From positions 1 to 36,643 of IMG/VR virus record IMGVR_UViG_3300031631_000010: a stretch of 36,643 bases of DNA; one strand, written 5' to 3'. This DNA is from a virus. Under the pieces are notes generated by a model. The model had not been told where the DNA came from. It did not search any database and saw only the letters and a program-made list of their open reading frames with translations. Both the position numbers and the translations under genes were made by a program. Positions within the stretch are counted from its first letter, which is position 1. Each line of letters begins with the position of its first letter. This document shows positions 13,694 to 21,851 of this stretch, piece by piece.

Positions 13694-14080
13694 ATGGGTA
13701 TGAGTAACTGTCCTTACAAGAGTCATGGTAATCATAATGCATATAAAAGGTACAGACGTAAGGTAATCTCAGGGTACATAGGGTGGTTGTTTGAGTACAG
13801 GTGTCAGGATTGTGGAGAAGAGAATCCCACCAAGACTTTAGACTGTCATCACCTAGATCCTGAGACTAAAATAGATGGAGTATCACAGATAGTTAAGAGT
13901 GGTAAGTATCTACTAGCGTTAAAGGAAATACTCAAGTGTGCTTACTTGTGCAATGTATGCCACTATAAACGACATGCTAACTTAGGAGATATAGATGAAG
14001 ACTTCAAGGCTATTAATAGACGGAGACATACTTACTTACAGAACTTGTTGGGCGTGTCAGACGCAGGTACAATGGGATGA
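13694..14080 (+). CDS. HNH endonuclease (T7 gp5.3 position)
   Basis: Probable free-standing homing-type nuclease. The conserved part begins MSNCPYKSHGNHNAYKRYR, continues with a zinc pair CQDCGEEN, then the HNH core LDCHHLDPETK and a second pair in LCNVCHYKRH. The frame is open upstream into the polymerase gene (to 13499), but no good ribosome site marks the start; ATG 13694 or 13700 fits the domain edge. The end overlaps the exonuclease gene by 86 bases. Such genes sit at the same place, after the polymerase, in T7. Confidence 0.85.
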   Translation: MGMSNCPYKSHGNHNAYKRYRRKVISGYIGWLFEYRCQDCGEENPTKTLDCHHLDPETKIDGVSQIVKSGKYLLALKEILKCAYLCNVCHYKRHANLGDIDEDFKAINRRRHTYLQNLLGVSDAGTMG

Positions 14081-14738
14081 TGATGTAGTTACAACAGCTA
14101 CTAACTTAAAGGAAGCAAGGTCACAAGCTCTGTCTACCATATACTACTGGCAGGAACAGTTAGGTGTTAGTGAGGTGGTCATATGCTTCTCTCCTAAAGG
14201 TGGAAAATATTTTAGACACAATATTTTAGAGAGTTATAAGGCTACAAGAAAAGCCTCACAGAAGCCCATGGGATACCATGCTCTAGTGGATTACTTAAAG
14301 CTTAACTTTGAATATGTCCAGGTTCCTATGCTAGAAGCTGATGACACCTTGGGTATCCTAGCTACCAATGGTGAGTACTCTCGTAACATTATCGTTAGTG
14401 TTGATAAGGATATGCTAACGATACCATGTGAGTACTACAACATAGACAAGGAAGTTACGGAGACAATCACGGAGCAGTATGCAGATTATATGCACCTGTA
14501 TCAAACACTAGTGGGTGACTCTACAGATAACTACAAGGGGTGTCCCGGTGTTGGACCTAAGAAAGCTACGGATGCTCTCAAGGAACCTACATGGGACAGT
14601 GTACTAGCACAGTTTATTAAGGTAGGACTAACAGAAGTAGATGCACTACTACAGGCACGGGTGGCTCGTATCTTAAGAGCTGATGAGTATAACTTTGATA
14701 CAGGAGAGGTGAAATTATGGGAGCCGTCAAGAAACTAA
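13995..14738 (+). CDS. 5'-3' exonuclease, flap-nuclease family (T7 gp6-like)
   Basis: Removes RNA primers and degrades host DNA, feeding nucleotides to the reductase. 247 residues, start ATG 13995 with AGGAG upstream. Metal-binding acids lie in LLIDGDILTYR, LEADDTLG and VSVDKDML, and the helix-three-turn-helix region in GDSTDNYKGCPGVGPKKA. It is somewhat shorter than T7 gp6 (about 300) but keeps all motifs. The start lies inside the HNH gene and the end overlaps the DUF3310 gene. Confidence 0.93.
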   Translation: MKTSRLLIDGDILTYRTCWACQTQVQWDDDVVTTATNLKEARSQALSTIYYWQEQLGVSEVVICFSPKGGKYFRHNILESYKATRKASQKPMGYHALVDYLKLNFEYVQVPMLEADDTLGILATNGEYSRNIIVSVDKDMLTIPCEYYNIDKEVTETITEQYADYMHLYQTLVGDSTDNYKGCPGVGPKKATDALKEPTWDSVLAQFIKVGLTEVDALLQARVARILRADEYNFDTGEVKLWEPSRN

Positions 14739-15043
14739 TGTACTGTGAAGAGTGTGGTAACGAATCAACAGATCATATGACCTACTGTTCTGAGATCTTA
14801 GAGGGAGAAGAGAAGATGAATGATCAGTGGAAGGGTGGAGCTACTAACATTAGACCTACTTATTATGCTAAGTATCCTATTGATCCTTGGACATTTATTA
14901 TTAAGAACCAACTAGGCATGGACGTAGGTAGTGTAGTTAAATATGTAGTCCGACACCAAGATAAGAACGGAGTCGAAGACTTAAACAAAGCAATTAAATG
15001 TATTGAAATGATGAAGGAACATTATTATAATGACAAAGGTTAA
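14717..15043 (+). CDS. DUF3310 protein with N-terminal cysteine motif
   Basis: 108 residues. The C-terminal 70 match the DUF3310 family common in phages (YYAKYPIDPWTFIIKNQLG, VVKYVVRHQDKNGVEDLNKA), often labelled nucleotide kinase without proof. The first 30 residues add a small cysteine motif, CEECGNESTDHMTYC. A second in-frame ATG at 14816 with an excellent GGGAGAAGAG ribosome site could give the DUF3310 domain alone, so two products are possible. It lies with nucleotide and DNA metabolism genes. Confidence 0.8.
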   Translation: MGAVKKLMYCEECGNESTDHMTYCSEILEGEEKMNDQWKGGATNIRPTYYAKYPIDPWTFIIKNQLGMDVGSVVKYVVRHQDKNGVEDLNKAIKCIEMMKEHYYNDKG

Positions 15044-15248
15044 AGGGTATAGTAAAGATAAGATGGATGCACAGCTTAAGTTAATCTTCAAGGACATACA
15101 ATCCTTAGCTACAGCTGCCTTGGACATTGAGGATACACTACTAGAGGAATCAAAGGAGGATCTATTGACTACCTTTGGTACTACAGTGGATACCTTGGTA
15201 GATACTTTAACTAACACGAAGTATATCATAGGAGGTACTAGTCATTGA
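15030..15248 (+). CDS. Small helical hypothetical protein
   Basis: 72 residues, start overlapping the previous gene by 14 bases, end overlapping the reductase start by four. Mostly helical and acidic (MDAQLKLIFKDIQSLATAAL, DIEDTLLEESKEDLL), with a Thr-rich second half. No family recognised. Tight coupling suggests it is made together with the ribonucleotide reductase. Confidence 0.6.
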   Translation: MTKVKGYSKDKMDAQLKLIFKDIQSLATAALDIEDTLLEESKEDLLTTFGTTVDTLVDTLTNTKYIIGGTSH

Positions 15249-17179
15249 CAAGTGTAAGAGCACAAGTAATAACCAGACGTACATACAATAGACCTACGAA
15301 GACAGGGTATGAAACGTGGGAGGACACAGTTGATAGAGTCATTAAGCATCAAGGGTGGTTGTGGGATAGGGCTTTAGGTAAGCCCTTCCCTGACGGTACA
15401 GACTATCAGGCTATCTGTCCTGAGCTAGAAGAACTAAGACAGCTCATGTTAGAACGTAAGGTAATGGTATCAGGTAGAACCCTATGGTTAGGGGGAACAG
15501 AGGTAGCTAAGAAGCGTGAGGCTTCTCAGTTTAATTGTGCACACTTAAAAGTGGAGACTATACATGACGTTGTTGACTCTTTGTGGTTGCTGTTACAAGG
15601 ATGTGGTGTCGGCTTTACGCCAGTTGTTGGGACACTCTCAGGCTTCACCCAACCTATTACAACAAGTACGATCTTACGGTCTAAACGTACAAAGAAAGGA
15701 GGACACGAAGGAAACAAAGAGTCTTTCGATAGTGGGACTTGGACAGTTACAGTTGGAGACTCCGCTGAAGCTTGGGCAAAGTCTATCGGTAAGATTCTGG
15801 CATACAAAGGGAAAGCTACAGAGTTCGTACTTGATCTCACTCAACTCAGACCAGCAGGACAACGGCTGGCAGGATACGGGTGGATCTCTTCAGGTGATGG
15901 GCCAATATCAAAAGCCTTCACAGCTATTGTTCGGATTCTAACCAAGAAGGCAGGGCAGTTACTGAGTAAGATGGACATCCTAGATGTTATGAACTGGTTA
16001 GGTACTGTGTTATCTTCTAGGAGATCAGCAGAGATAGCCCTGGTCTACCATGATACTCCAGATTGGGAACAGTTCGCAAGAGCTAAGGAGGACTTAGCAT
16101 CCACACCACATCGTGCTCAATCTAATAACAGTGTAGTATTCTGGAGGGAACCAAGTGATAGTGAACTCGACATGGTCTTTCAAATCATTAAAGAATCAGG
16201 AGGATCGGAGCCGGGAATTATTAATGGAGAGGAAGCTAGACGCAGAGCACCTTGGTTCTCAGGAGTTAACCCTTGTGCTGAAATACTCCTTGGGAACAAA
16301 AGTTTCTGTAACCTTTCCGAAGTTGATCTATTTAAATTCAAGGATGACAGCGGTGGGTTGGATAGGGCTTTGTTTCTTGCAGGTAGGGCTAACTATAGGC
16401 AGACACTTGTCAACCTCGATGATGGAATACTACAAAGAACTTGGCACGAGAACAATGAATACCTTCGTCTCTGTGGAGTCGGACTTACAGGGATCGCCAC
16501 CCGTGAAGATCTTAATTCGTATGATTATAAAAGGTTTAAAAACCTAGCCATCCACGGAGCATACTCTATGGCTGACGAGCTAGGCACTCAGCGGCCTAAA
16601 AATGTTACTACTATTAAACCTAGTGGTACACTAAGTAAGATCATGGACACCACTGAGGGCTGTCACAAGCCAATGGGTAAGTACATCTTTAACAATGTTA
16701 ACTTTAGTATCAATGATCCTATGTTACCTAAGCTAAGGGAAGCGGGGTATCATGTTATACTTAATCCTACTGATGAGCATAACGCCATCGTCACATTCCC
16801 AGTAGCTTGGGAGAACATTAGGTTTGATAAGGAAGGAGATCTTTATGTCAATAAGGAGTCTGCTATTGAACAACTCACAAGATACAAGTTACTCATGGAT
16901 TCTTACGTGGAGCAGAACTGTTCGATTACGGTATCTTATACAGAAGATGAAGTCCCTGCTATTAGAGATTGGCTTAAGAGTAATTGGTCTAGCTATGTTG
17001 GTGTTAGCTTTCTTCCCATTACTAATACTACCTACGAGTACCTCCCCCAAGAAGTAGTTACGGAGGCTAGGTATAAAGAGTATGTATCACAACTAACTGA
17101 TGTAGATTTTAGTGACACTGATAGTACACATGAGATAGAGAATGATGAGTGTGAGTCAGGTGTTTGTCCTGTTAAATAA
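15245..17179 (+). CDS. nrdJ: Ribonucleoside-triphosphate reductase, class II (B12-dependent), monomeric
   Basis: Converts ribonucleotides to deoxyribonucleotides for replication, using adenosylcobalamin. 644 residues, started by TTG 15245 with GGAGG upstream. It matches the monomeric RTPR type: C98 in QFNCAHL, radical C344 with N342 and E346 in NPCAEI, C355 in SFCNLSEV (the same 11-residue spacing as C408/C419 in the Lactobacillus enzyme), and a C-terminal redox pair C636-x4-C641. There is no separate small subunit nearby, as expected. Typical of marine podoviruses. The host or its surroundings must supply cobalamin. Confidence 0.94.
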   Translation: MTSVRAQVITRRTYNRPTKTGYETWEDTVDRVIKHQGWLWDRALGKPFPDGTDYQAICPELEELRQLMLERKVMVSGRTLWLGGTEVAKKREASQFNCAHLKVETIHDVVDSLWLLLQGCGVGFTPVVGTLSGFTQPITTSTILRSKRTKKGGHEGNKESFDSGTWTVTVGDSAEAWAKSIGKILAYKGKATEFVLDLTQLRPAGQRLAGYGWISSGDGPISKAFTAIVRILTKKAGQLLSKMDILDVMNWLGTVLSSRRSAEIALVYHDTPDWEQFARAKEDLASTPHRAQSNNSVVFWREPSDSELDMVFQIIKESGGSEPGIINGEEARRRAPWFSGVNPCAEILLGNKSFCNLSEVDLFKFKDDSGGLDRALFLAGRANYRQTLVNLDDGILQRTWHENNEYLRLCGVGLTGIATREDLNSYDYKRFKNLAIHGAYSMADELGTQRPKNVTTIKPSGTLSKIMDTTEGCHKPMGKYIFNNVNFSINDPMLPKLREAGYHVILNPTDEHNAIVTFPVAWENIRFDKEGDLYVNKESAIEQLTRYKLLMDSYVEQNCSITVSYTEDEVPAIRDWLKSNWSSYVGVSFLPITNTTYEYLPQEVVTEARYKEYVSQLTDVDFSDTDSTHEIENDECESGVCPVK

Positions 17180-17228
17180 GTGGGGCGCAAGTGGCGCAAT
17201 AACTTCGGACCTTAAGAAGAGAGAATCA

Positions 17229-17435
17229 ATGGATAACATAATTATTACTGATGGATTACTTAAAGAACTCAATGAAAACTTTGGTCCTCAAGGTATACGC
17301 AATGCTAAATTACCTGAGGATTTCTATAAGATCAAAGGGTACATAGAGATATTAGATTATCTCAAAGATAGACAAGAAGAACTGAGACTGGCTCAGTTCG
17401 AGAACACTGAACAAATTACTATAGACAGTAGTTAA
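17229..17435 (+). CDS. Hypothetical helical protein
   Basis: 68 residues from ATG 17229 (purine-rich AAGAAGAGAG upstream); an in-frame ATG at 17142 lies inside the reductase gene and is less likely. Mostly helical and acidic (LLKELNENFGPQGIRNAKL, GYIEILDYLKDRQEELR). No family recognised. It marks the change from nucleotide genes to the head-tail genes. Confidence 0.65.
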   Translation: MDNIIITDGLLKELNENFGPQGIRNAKLPEDFYKIKGYIEILDYLKDRQEELRLAQFENTEQITIDSS

Positions 17436-17447
17436 AAGGAGAAGAGC

Positions 17448-17669
17448 GTGTTAAACTTATTAAATGTATTGATGTGTATGGGAGGATCTCCTCCGCCTCC
17501 CCCTCCTCCCCCGCCTCCTCCTCCTCCCCCTCCTAGTCCTCCAGCTGATATAGCTAAGGTGTCTACTAGTAAGACAGCTCAAGCTAAAGCTAAGTCTAGA
17601 ACAGGAAAGAAGTCTAGAGGTAAGAGTGGTCTTAAAACAGGTGGTCCTACTGGATTGAATATAGGTTAA
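17448..17669 (+). CDS. Small polyproline virion protein (T7 gp7.3-like C-terminus)
   Basis: 73 residues from GTG 17448, which has a good AAAGGAG site. The ATG at 17472 would give a product starting MCMGGSP, like its relatives. Fifteen consecutive prolines (17487-17531) are followed by a basic, Lys/Ala/Thr-rich linker (KTAQAKAKSRTGKKSRGKSG) and the end TGLNIG. T7 gp7.3, encoded just before the portal gene, has a similar basic tail ending in Gly-Ile-Asn-Ile. A tail or ejection-conduit role is inferred from this and from position. Confidence 0.7.
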   Translation: MLNLLNVLMCMGGSPPPPPPPPPPPPPPPSPPADIAKVSTSKTAQAKAKSRTGKKSRGKSGLKTGGPTGLNIG

Positions 17670-17671
17670 CT

Positions 17672-18184
17672 ATGTGTGATCCAGTTTCCATTGGTATTGC
17701 TATTGGTGCTAGTGTAGGAGCCATCAGTGCTGCAGCTACTGGTGGTAATATATTACAAGGAGCACTAATAGGTGGTGTTACTGGTGCGTTTACTGGAGGT
17801 ACTGGTGGACTAGGAGCAGGAAGTGTGAGTTCTAGTATAGGTGGATCATTAGGGGCTAGTACTAGTACCTCGTTGTTTGCTGCAGTTGGAAGTTCAGTAA
17901 CAACTGCGGGAGCGTTAGGATTTGCAGCTAGTGGATTAGCTGGAGGACTCCTTCTTGGAGCCTTAGCACCTAAATCTCCTGTATATCCCGGCTTCACTCC
18001 TCAAGCCCAGCAGTCGTTCAACTCACAGAACATAGCAACAACAGGCAGTGGTGGCAGACAAGCTACTGCTTCCTTAGCTACTGCTATTCAACGTAGCAAG
18101 AAAAGAAAGCTAACTCAAGAAGACGTAGGTGATCTAAGTATAGACACCGGGTCATTCGCTAACACAGGACTACAACTAGCATGA
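17672..18184 (+). CDS. Gly/Ala-rich small virion protein upstream of portal
   Basis: 170 residues beginning MCDPVS. The first 105 residues are a continuous Gly/Ala/Ser hydrophobic stretch (IGIAIGASVGAISAAATGG, GGLLLGALAPKSP) able to form membrane helices. A polar part and a basic segment (QRSKKRKLTQED) follow, and the end is NTGLQLA. This would suit a protein ejected into the host envelope. The end overlaps the portal start (ATGA). It shares both termini with the small proteins at 1960 and 17448. Confidence 0.7.
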   Translation: MCDPVSIGIAIGASVGAISAAATGGNILQGALIGGVTGAFTGGTGGLGAGSVSSSIGGSLGASTSTSLFAAVGSSVTTAGALGFAASGLAGGLLLGALAPKSPVYPGFTPQAQQSFNSQNIATTGSGGRQATASLATAIQRSKKRKLTQEDVGDLSIDTGSFANTGLQLA

Positions 18185-19728
18185 TGCAAACTAACAAACG
18201 CTACTCAAGCATGTGCCGTGACAAGCAGTGCTTCTTAGAGGTAGCATGGGAGAGTGCAGAGCTAACATTGCCTTTCATCCTTCCTAGGAATGGTGATAGA
18301 AACACAGTCCTTCCTACACCCTACCAAAGCATAGGAGCTAAAGGCGTTAACAGTCTAAGCTCTAAGTTTCTCCTCACTCTATTCCCTCCTAACTCTCCCT
18401 TCATGAAGTACCAGATAGATGACTTCATGTTAGAAGAGCTACAAGCACAACGTGCTCCAGTAGAAGAAGGACTTAACTCTATGGAGAGAGCCATTAGTAA
18501 TGAGGTAGAAGCTAAGGCTATGCGTGTACCACTTAATGAATGTCTACGTCACCTAGTTATCACTGGTAACTGTGTACTTCATGTGGGTAAGAAGAATAAG
18601 ATTAGAGTATTCCACCTAGATCAATTCTGTGTAAGACGAGATCCCCAAGGTGAGATGCTAGAGATCATAGTTAAGGAAGAGATGTCTAGAGAATTATACA
18701 TGGACATCTTTAAGTCTTCACCTCCTAAGGAAACTGGAGATGACTCAGACAGTACTGAGAAAGTACTAGAGTTATTCACAGTAGTCAGAAGAAAGGGAGA
18801 TAAGATTGTAGTACACCAAGAGGTGAACAACATGAAGATCCCTAACACTGACTCAAACTTTCCTTTAGAGAAGAACCCCTGGTTAGCCTTAAGGTACAAT
18901 GCTATTGATGGTGAAGACTATGGTAGAGGATTCGTAGAAGAATACTTAGGAGACCTAAGAGCAGCAGACGGATTGAACAGGAGTATCCTTGAAGGAACTG
19001 CAGCGGCAGCCAAGGTTATATTCCTAGTTAAACCTAATGGTACAACTAAGATGAAGTCTGTTATTGCACCTAACCTATCCGTTAGGCAGGGCAATGCGGA
19101 TGATGTAGGTGTCATACAAGTACAGAAGTTCAATGACTTCAGGGTAGCCAGAGAAACACTTGAGGTTATTGAACGTAGACTAGCTTCTGCCTTCTTATTA
19201 CTAGAAGGAGTACAGAGGAATGCAGAGAGAGTCACAGCAGAAGAGATTAGAATGATGGCACAGGAGATTGATACCTCAAAGGGAGGAGTATATTCATTAC
19301 TATCCCATGAGTTACAGCTTCCATTAGTCAAACGAATACAAGCAGGACTAGAGAAAGATGGTAAGCTTCCCAAGCTACCAGAAGGAACCGTGGAACCTGT
19401 TATCATTACAGGCTACGAGGCTTTAGGTAGAGGTAATGATGCTAACAAACTAGCTACCTTTATTCAGACTCTAACTCAAACCTTAGGACCAGAAGTAGTA
19501 GCAAAGTATATCAATGTAGGAGACTTTGCTAAGAGAATTGGTGTAGGCTTTGGTATTGATATGAAGGGTTTAGTTAAGTCTCAAGAGGAAGTCCAACAAG
19601 AACAACAAGCTCAACAACAAGCCCAGCAACAGGCTGAGATGGTTAAAGCCGGAGTACCCAATGCTGTTACACAGGGTGGTGAAATGATGAGAGCACAACA
19701 ACAAGGAGCACAACAGCAAGATGGCTAA
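18181..19728 (+). CDS. Portal protein, head-tail connector (T7 gp8-like)
   Basis: Forms the dodecameric ring at the head vertex through which DNA enters and leaves. 515 residues against 536 in T7. Characteristic blocks are TPYQSIGAKGVNSLSSKFLL near the N-terminus, DYGRGFVEEYLGDLR in the middle, and QRNAERVTAEEIRMMAQEID with GGVYSLLSHELQLPLVKR later. The C-terminus is Gln-rich (QQEQQAQQQAQQQAEM). The start overlaps the previous stop as ATGA. Confidence 0.96.
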   Translation: MMQTNKRYSSMCRDKQCFLEVAWESAELTLPFILPRNGDRNTVLPTPYQSIGAKGVNSLSSKFLLTLFPPNSPFMKYQIDDFMLEELQAQRAPVEEGLNSMERAISNEVEAKAMRVPLNECLRHLVITGNCVLHVGKKNKIRVFHLDQFCVRRDPQGEMLEIIVKEEMSRELYMDIFKSSPPKETGDDSDSTEKVLELFTVVRRKGDKIVVHQEVNNMKIPNTDSNFPLEKNPWLALRYNAIDGEDYGRGFVEEYLGDLRAADGLNRSILEGTAAAAKVIFLVKPNGTTKMKSVIAPNLSVRQGNADDVGVIQVQKFNDFRVARETLEVIERRLASAFLLLEGVQRNAERVTAEEIRMMAQEIDTSKGGVYSLLSHELQLPLVKRIQAGLEKDGKLPKLPEGTVEPVIITGYEALGRGNDANKLATFIQTLTQTLGPEVVAKYINVGDFAKRIGVGFGIDMKGLVKSQEEVQQEQQAQQQAQQQAEMVKAGVPNAVTQGGEMMRAQQQGAQQQDG

Positions 19729-19963
19729 CAAGAATACAGAGTCTAAAGACAAGCAGAAAGCAAAGGATAAAGTAGCACGATCCGTTACGAGTAAAGCTGA
19801 GTTTAAGAATGTAGAGATCAACAATGAGATCCTTGAGCAGAGACCTAGCTCACGGACCAATGGTGGACTAGAGTCTACCTACACTAAGATCCAGCTACGT
19901 AATGGAACAATCAAAGAAACTTATGGAGAGAGATATGGCAAACCAGCTGACAGTGCCAAGTGA
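19721..19963 (+). CDS. Hypothetical protein between portal and scaffold
   Basis: 80 residues, charged and probably disordered at first (NKNTESKDKQKAKDKVARS), then a more ordered part (EFKNVEINNEILEQ, YTKIQLRNGTIKETYGE). Start overlaps the end of the portal gene by eight bases and its own end overlaps the scaffold gene. The position suggests a role in assembly, but no family is recognised. Confidence 0.6.
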   Translation: MANKNTESKDKQKAKDKVARSVTSKAEFKNVEINNEILEQRPSSRTNGGLESTYTKIQLRNGTIKETYGERYGKPADSAK

Positions 19964-20717
19964 CCAAGTAGACATATCTTCTGAGGACCAGTACAATGAA
20001 GAGATGGCTGCCAAGGGAGAAGGAAATGAGGTCTCTACTGAACGTCCTGAGATGGACAATAGTGGTGACAAGTTCCAAGGTGACTACGCAAAGCTTAAAC
20101 AAAGTTATGAAGAATTAGAAAGAAAGATGCACAGTCCTGATGAATCTATGGATGACCAGGATGAACTAGGTATTTCACAAGATGAGTATGTGGCTGAAGG
20201 AGCATTTGATATTGCTGCTATGACTCAGGAGTACACTCAGAATGGAGGACTATCTGACCAAAGTTATCAACAACTGGAAGATGGTGGTATCAGTAGGGAC
20301 ATGACTAACCAATACATTGCTGGACAGAAAGCCTTAGGAGAACAGATTGGTAATGAGGTTAAGAATAGTGTAGGTGGTAATGAGAATTATAATGGAATGG
20401 TAGACTGGGCTAAGAGTAATTATAGTGAAGAACAGATCGTAGCTTATGACAATGCTGTTAACTCAGGGAACATAGAGTTTGCTAAGATGGCAGCACAAGG
20501 CTTACAAGCTGCATACCAGAACCAGACAGGTGTCGAGGGTGAAATATATGGCGGTAGACAGGCTGCTCCTGAGGGGAACCACGGAGCTGTATTCCGTAGT
20601 AATGCTGAAGTAACTGCTATGATGAAAGACCCCAGATATGAGTATGATCCTGCCTTCAGGCAAGATGTTAGAGAGAAGTTAGAACGGTCTGACCTGTTTA
20701 GTCAGGGCAACCTATAG
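19935..20717 (+). CDS. Capsid assembly scaffold protein (T7 gp9-like)
   Basis: Guides procapsid assembly and then leaves. From ATG 19935 (GGAGAGAG just upstream) 260 residues; an earlier in-frame ATG at 19902 would give 271. Very acidic, Gln/Asn-rich and mostly helical, as scaffolds are (EDQYNEEMAAKGEGNE, DDQDELGISQDEYV). The C-terminal end contains the conserved-looking block MMKDPRYEYDPAFRQDVREK. Located between portal and capsid as in T7. Confidence 0.9.
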   Translation: MANQLTVPSDQVDISSEDQYNEEMAAKGEGNEVSTERPEMDNSGDKFQGDYAKLKQSYEELERKMHSPDESMDDQDELGISQDEYVAEGAFDIAAMTQEYTQNGGLSDQSYQQLEDGGISRDMTNQYIAGQKALGEQIGNEVKNSVGGNENYNGMVDWAKSNYSEEQIVAYDNAVNSGNIEFAKMAAQGLQAAYQNQTGVEGEIYGGRQAAPEGNHGAVFRSNAEVTAMMKDPRYEYDPAFRQDVREKLERSDLFSQGNL

Positions 20718-20853
20718 TTTAGTAGTACGCTATCAAGTATTTAAACAAGTAGACAGAGACGGGCTGCGGTCCACAATCCCTAGTTGAAAGTTAGAGAAAG
20801 GTATAGCACTTTATGTTACATACTTTTTATTAATTTTAAATTAGGAGAATACA
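20718..20853 (+). promoter_or_regulatory. Untranslated leader before the capsid gene, candidate late promoter
   Basis: 136 bases, AT-rich toward the capsid, with no gene. In T7 the strongest phage promoter (phi10) occupies this position, so one is expected here, but the phage polymerase consensus is not known and I cannot point to the bases. A TTAGGAG ribosome site ends the leader. Confidence 0.4.
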
Positions 20854-21834
20854 ATGTCGGTTACAGACACTAGTGCTCCCGTCCTTACAATGTCCCGAAC
20901 GGGCCAAGCTAACTCTGCAGGTGATTCATCTGCGTTGATGCTCAAGGTCTATGCTGGGGAAGTCTTGACTGCTTTCGAGCAAGCAAGTGTAACGATGGAT
21001 AAGCATGTTATTCGTTCAATCAGTTCAGGTATTTCAGTACAGTTTCCATTGGTATGGAAGACTGCTGCTACGGAGTACGCTTATATCAATGGTTCAGGTA
21101 ACACTGGAACTACGGGTATTGAGTTGGACGGAACAATTATTCACAAGAACGAGAAGGTCATCTCTATTGATGGTCTCTTGATTGCTGATCACTTTGTGAA
21201 CAACTTGGATGAGGCTATGTCTCACTTTGAAGTTCGCTCTATCTACGCTAAGGAAGCTGGTATTGCCTTAGGTACACAGTGGGATCAGAATGTATTACAA
21301 CAGGGTGTATTAGGAGCACGGTCATCTACGCTTATCACTAGTGGTAACGGTGGTGCTGTTCTAACTAATGCCTCTTATGGAACTTCAGGTTCCACCTTAG
21401 GTTCAGGACTCTTTGATGCTGCTGAGCAGCTTGATGAGAACAATGTCCCTGAGAATGATAGGTATATGTACGTCCGTCCTGCTCAGTATTACCTGATGGC
21501 AGAGACTACTTCACTTATAAACCGTGACTGGGGCGGAAGTGGAGTATATTCAGAAGGCGAAGTTATGAAGGTTGCTGGTATTCACATTGTGAAGACTAAT
21601 AACCTACCTATTACTAACGTAAGTTCCTCACAAGTGACTACACATGACGGTGACTTTAGTACGACTAAAGCTTTGGTTATGCACAAGTCATCAGTTGCTA
21701 CTGTGAAGCTATTAAATCTAGCTGTGGAAACTGAGTATCAAATTAAAAACCAAGGCTGGATCATTGTAGCTAAGTATGCAATGGGACATGGCTACATTCG
21801 ACCAGAAGGTTGTGTCGAATTTAAAACCTCTTAA
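20854..21834 (+). CDS. Major capsid protein (T7 gp10-like)
   Basis: Builds the icosahedral shell. 326 residues against 345 for T7 gp10A. Family blocks include LKVYAGEVLTAFEQASVTMD near the N-terminus, the HK97-type E-loop area (FPLVWKTAATEYAYINGSG), RSIYAKEAGIALGTQWDQNV and RPAQYYLMAETTSLINRDWG. Leucine codons favour TTG, CTT and CTC over the CTA common in neighbouring genes, in keeping with very high expression. Strong TTAGGAG ribosome site. Confidence 0.97.
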   Translation: MSVTDTSAPVLTMSRTGQANSAGDSSALMLKVYAGEVLTAFEQASVTMDKHVIRSISSGISVQFPLVWKTAATEYAYINGSGNTGTTGIELDGTIIHKNEKVISIDGLLIADHFVNNLDEAMSHFEVRSIYAKEAGIALGTQWDQNVLQQGVLGARSSTLITSGNGGAVLTNASYGTSGSTLGSGLFDAAEQLDENNVPENDRYMYVRPAQYYLMAETTSLINRDWGGSGVYSEGEVMKVAGIHIVKTNNLPITNVSSSQVTTHDGDFSTTKALVMHKSSVATVKLLNLAVETEYQIKNQGWIIVAKYAMGHGYIRPEGCVEFKTS

Positions 21835-21851
21835 GGGAAAGGATATAAAAT

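Noticed and set aside
15564-15941. 125-residue + strand frame inside the reductase gene
   Set aside because: Alternative frame of conserved catalytic sequence; open because of local codon use, not because it is coding.
18918-19406. 162-residue open frame on the minus strand
   Set aside because: Shadow of the well-conserved portal gene; composition is low-complexity.
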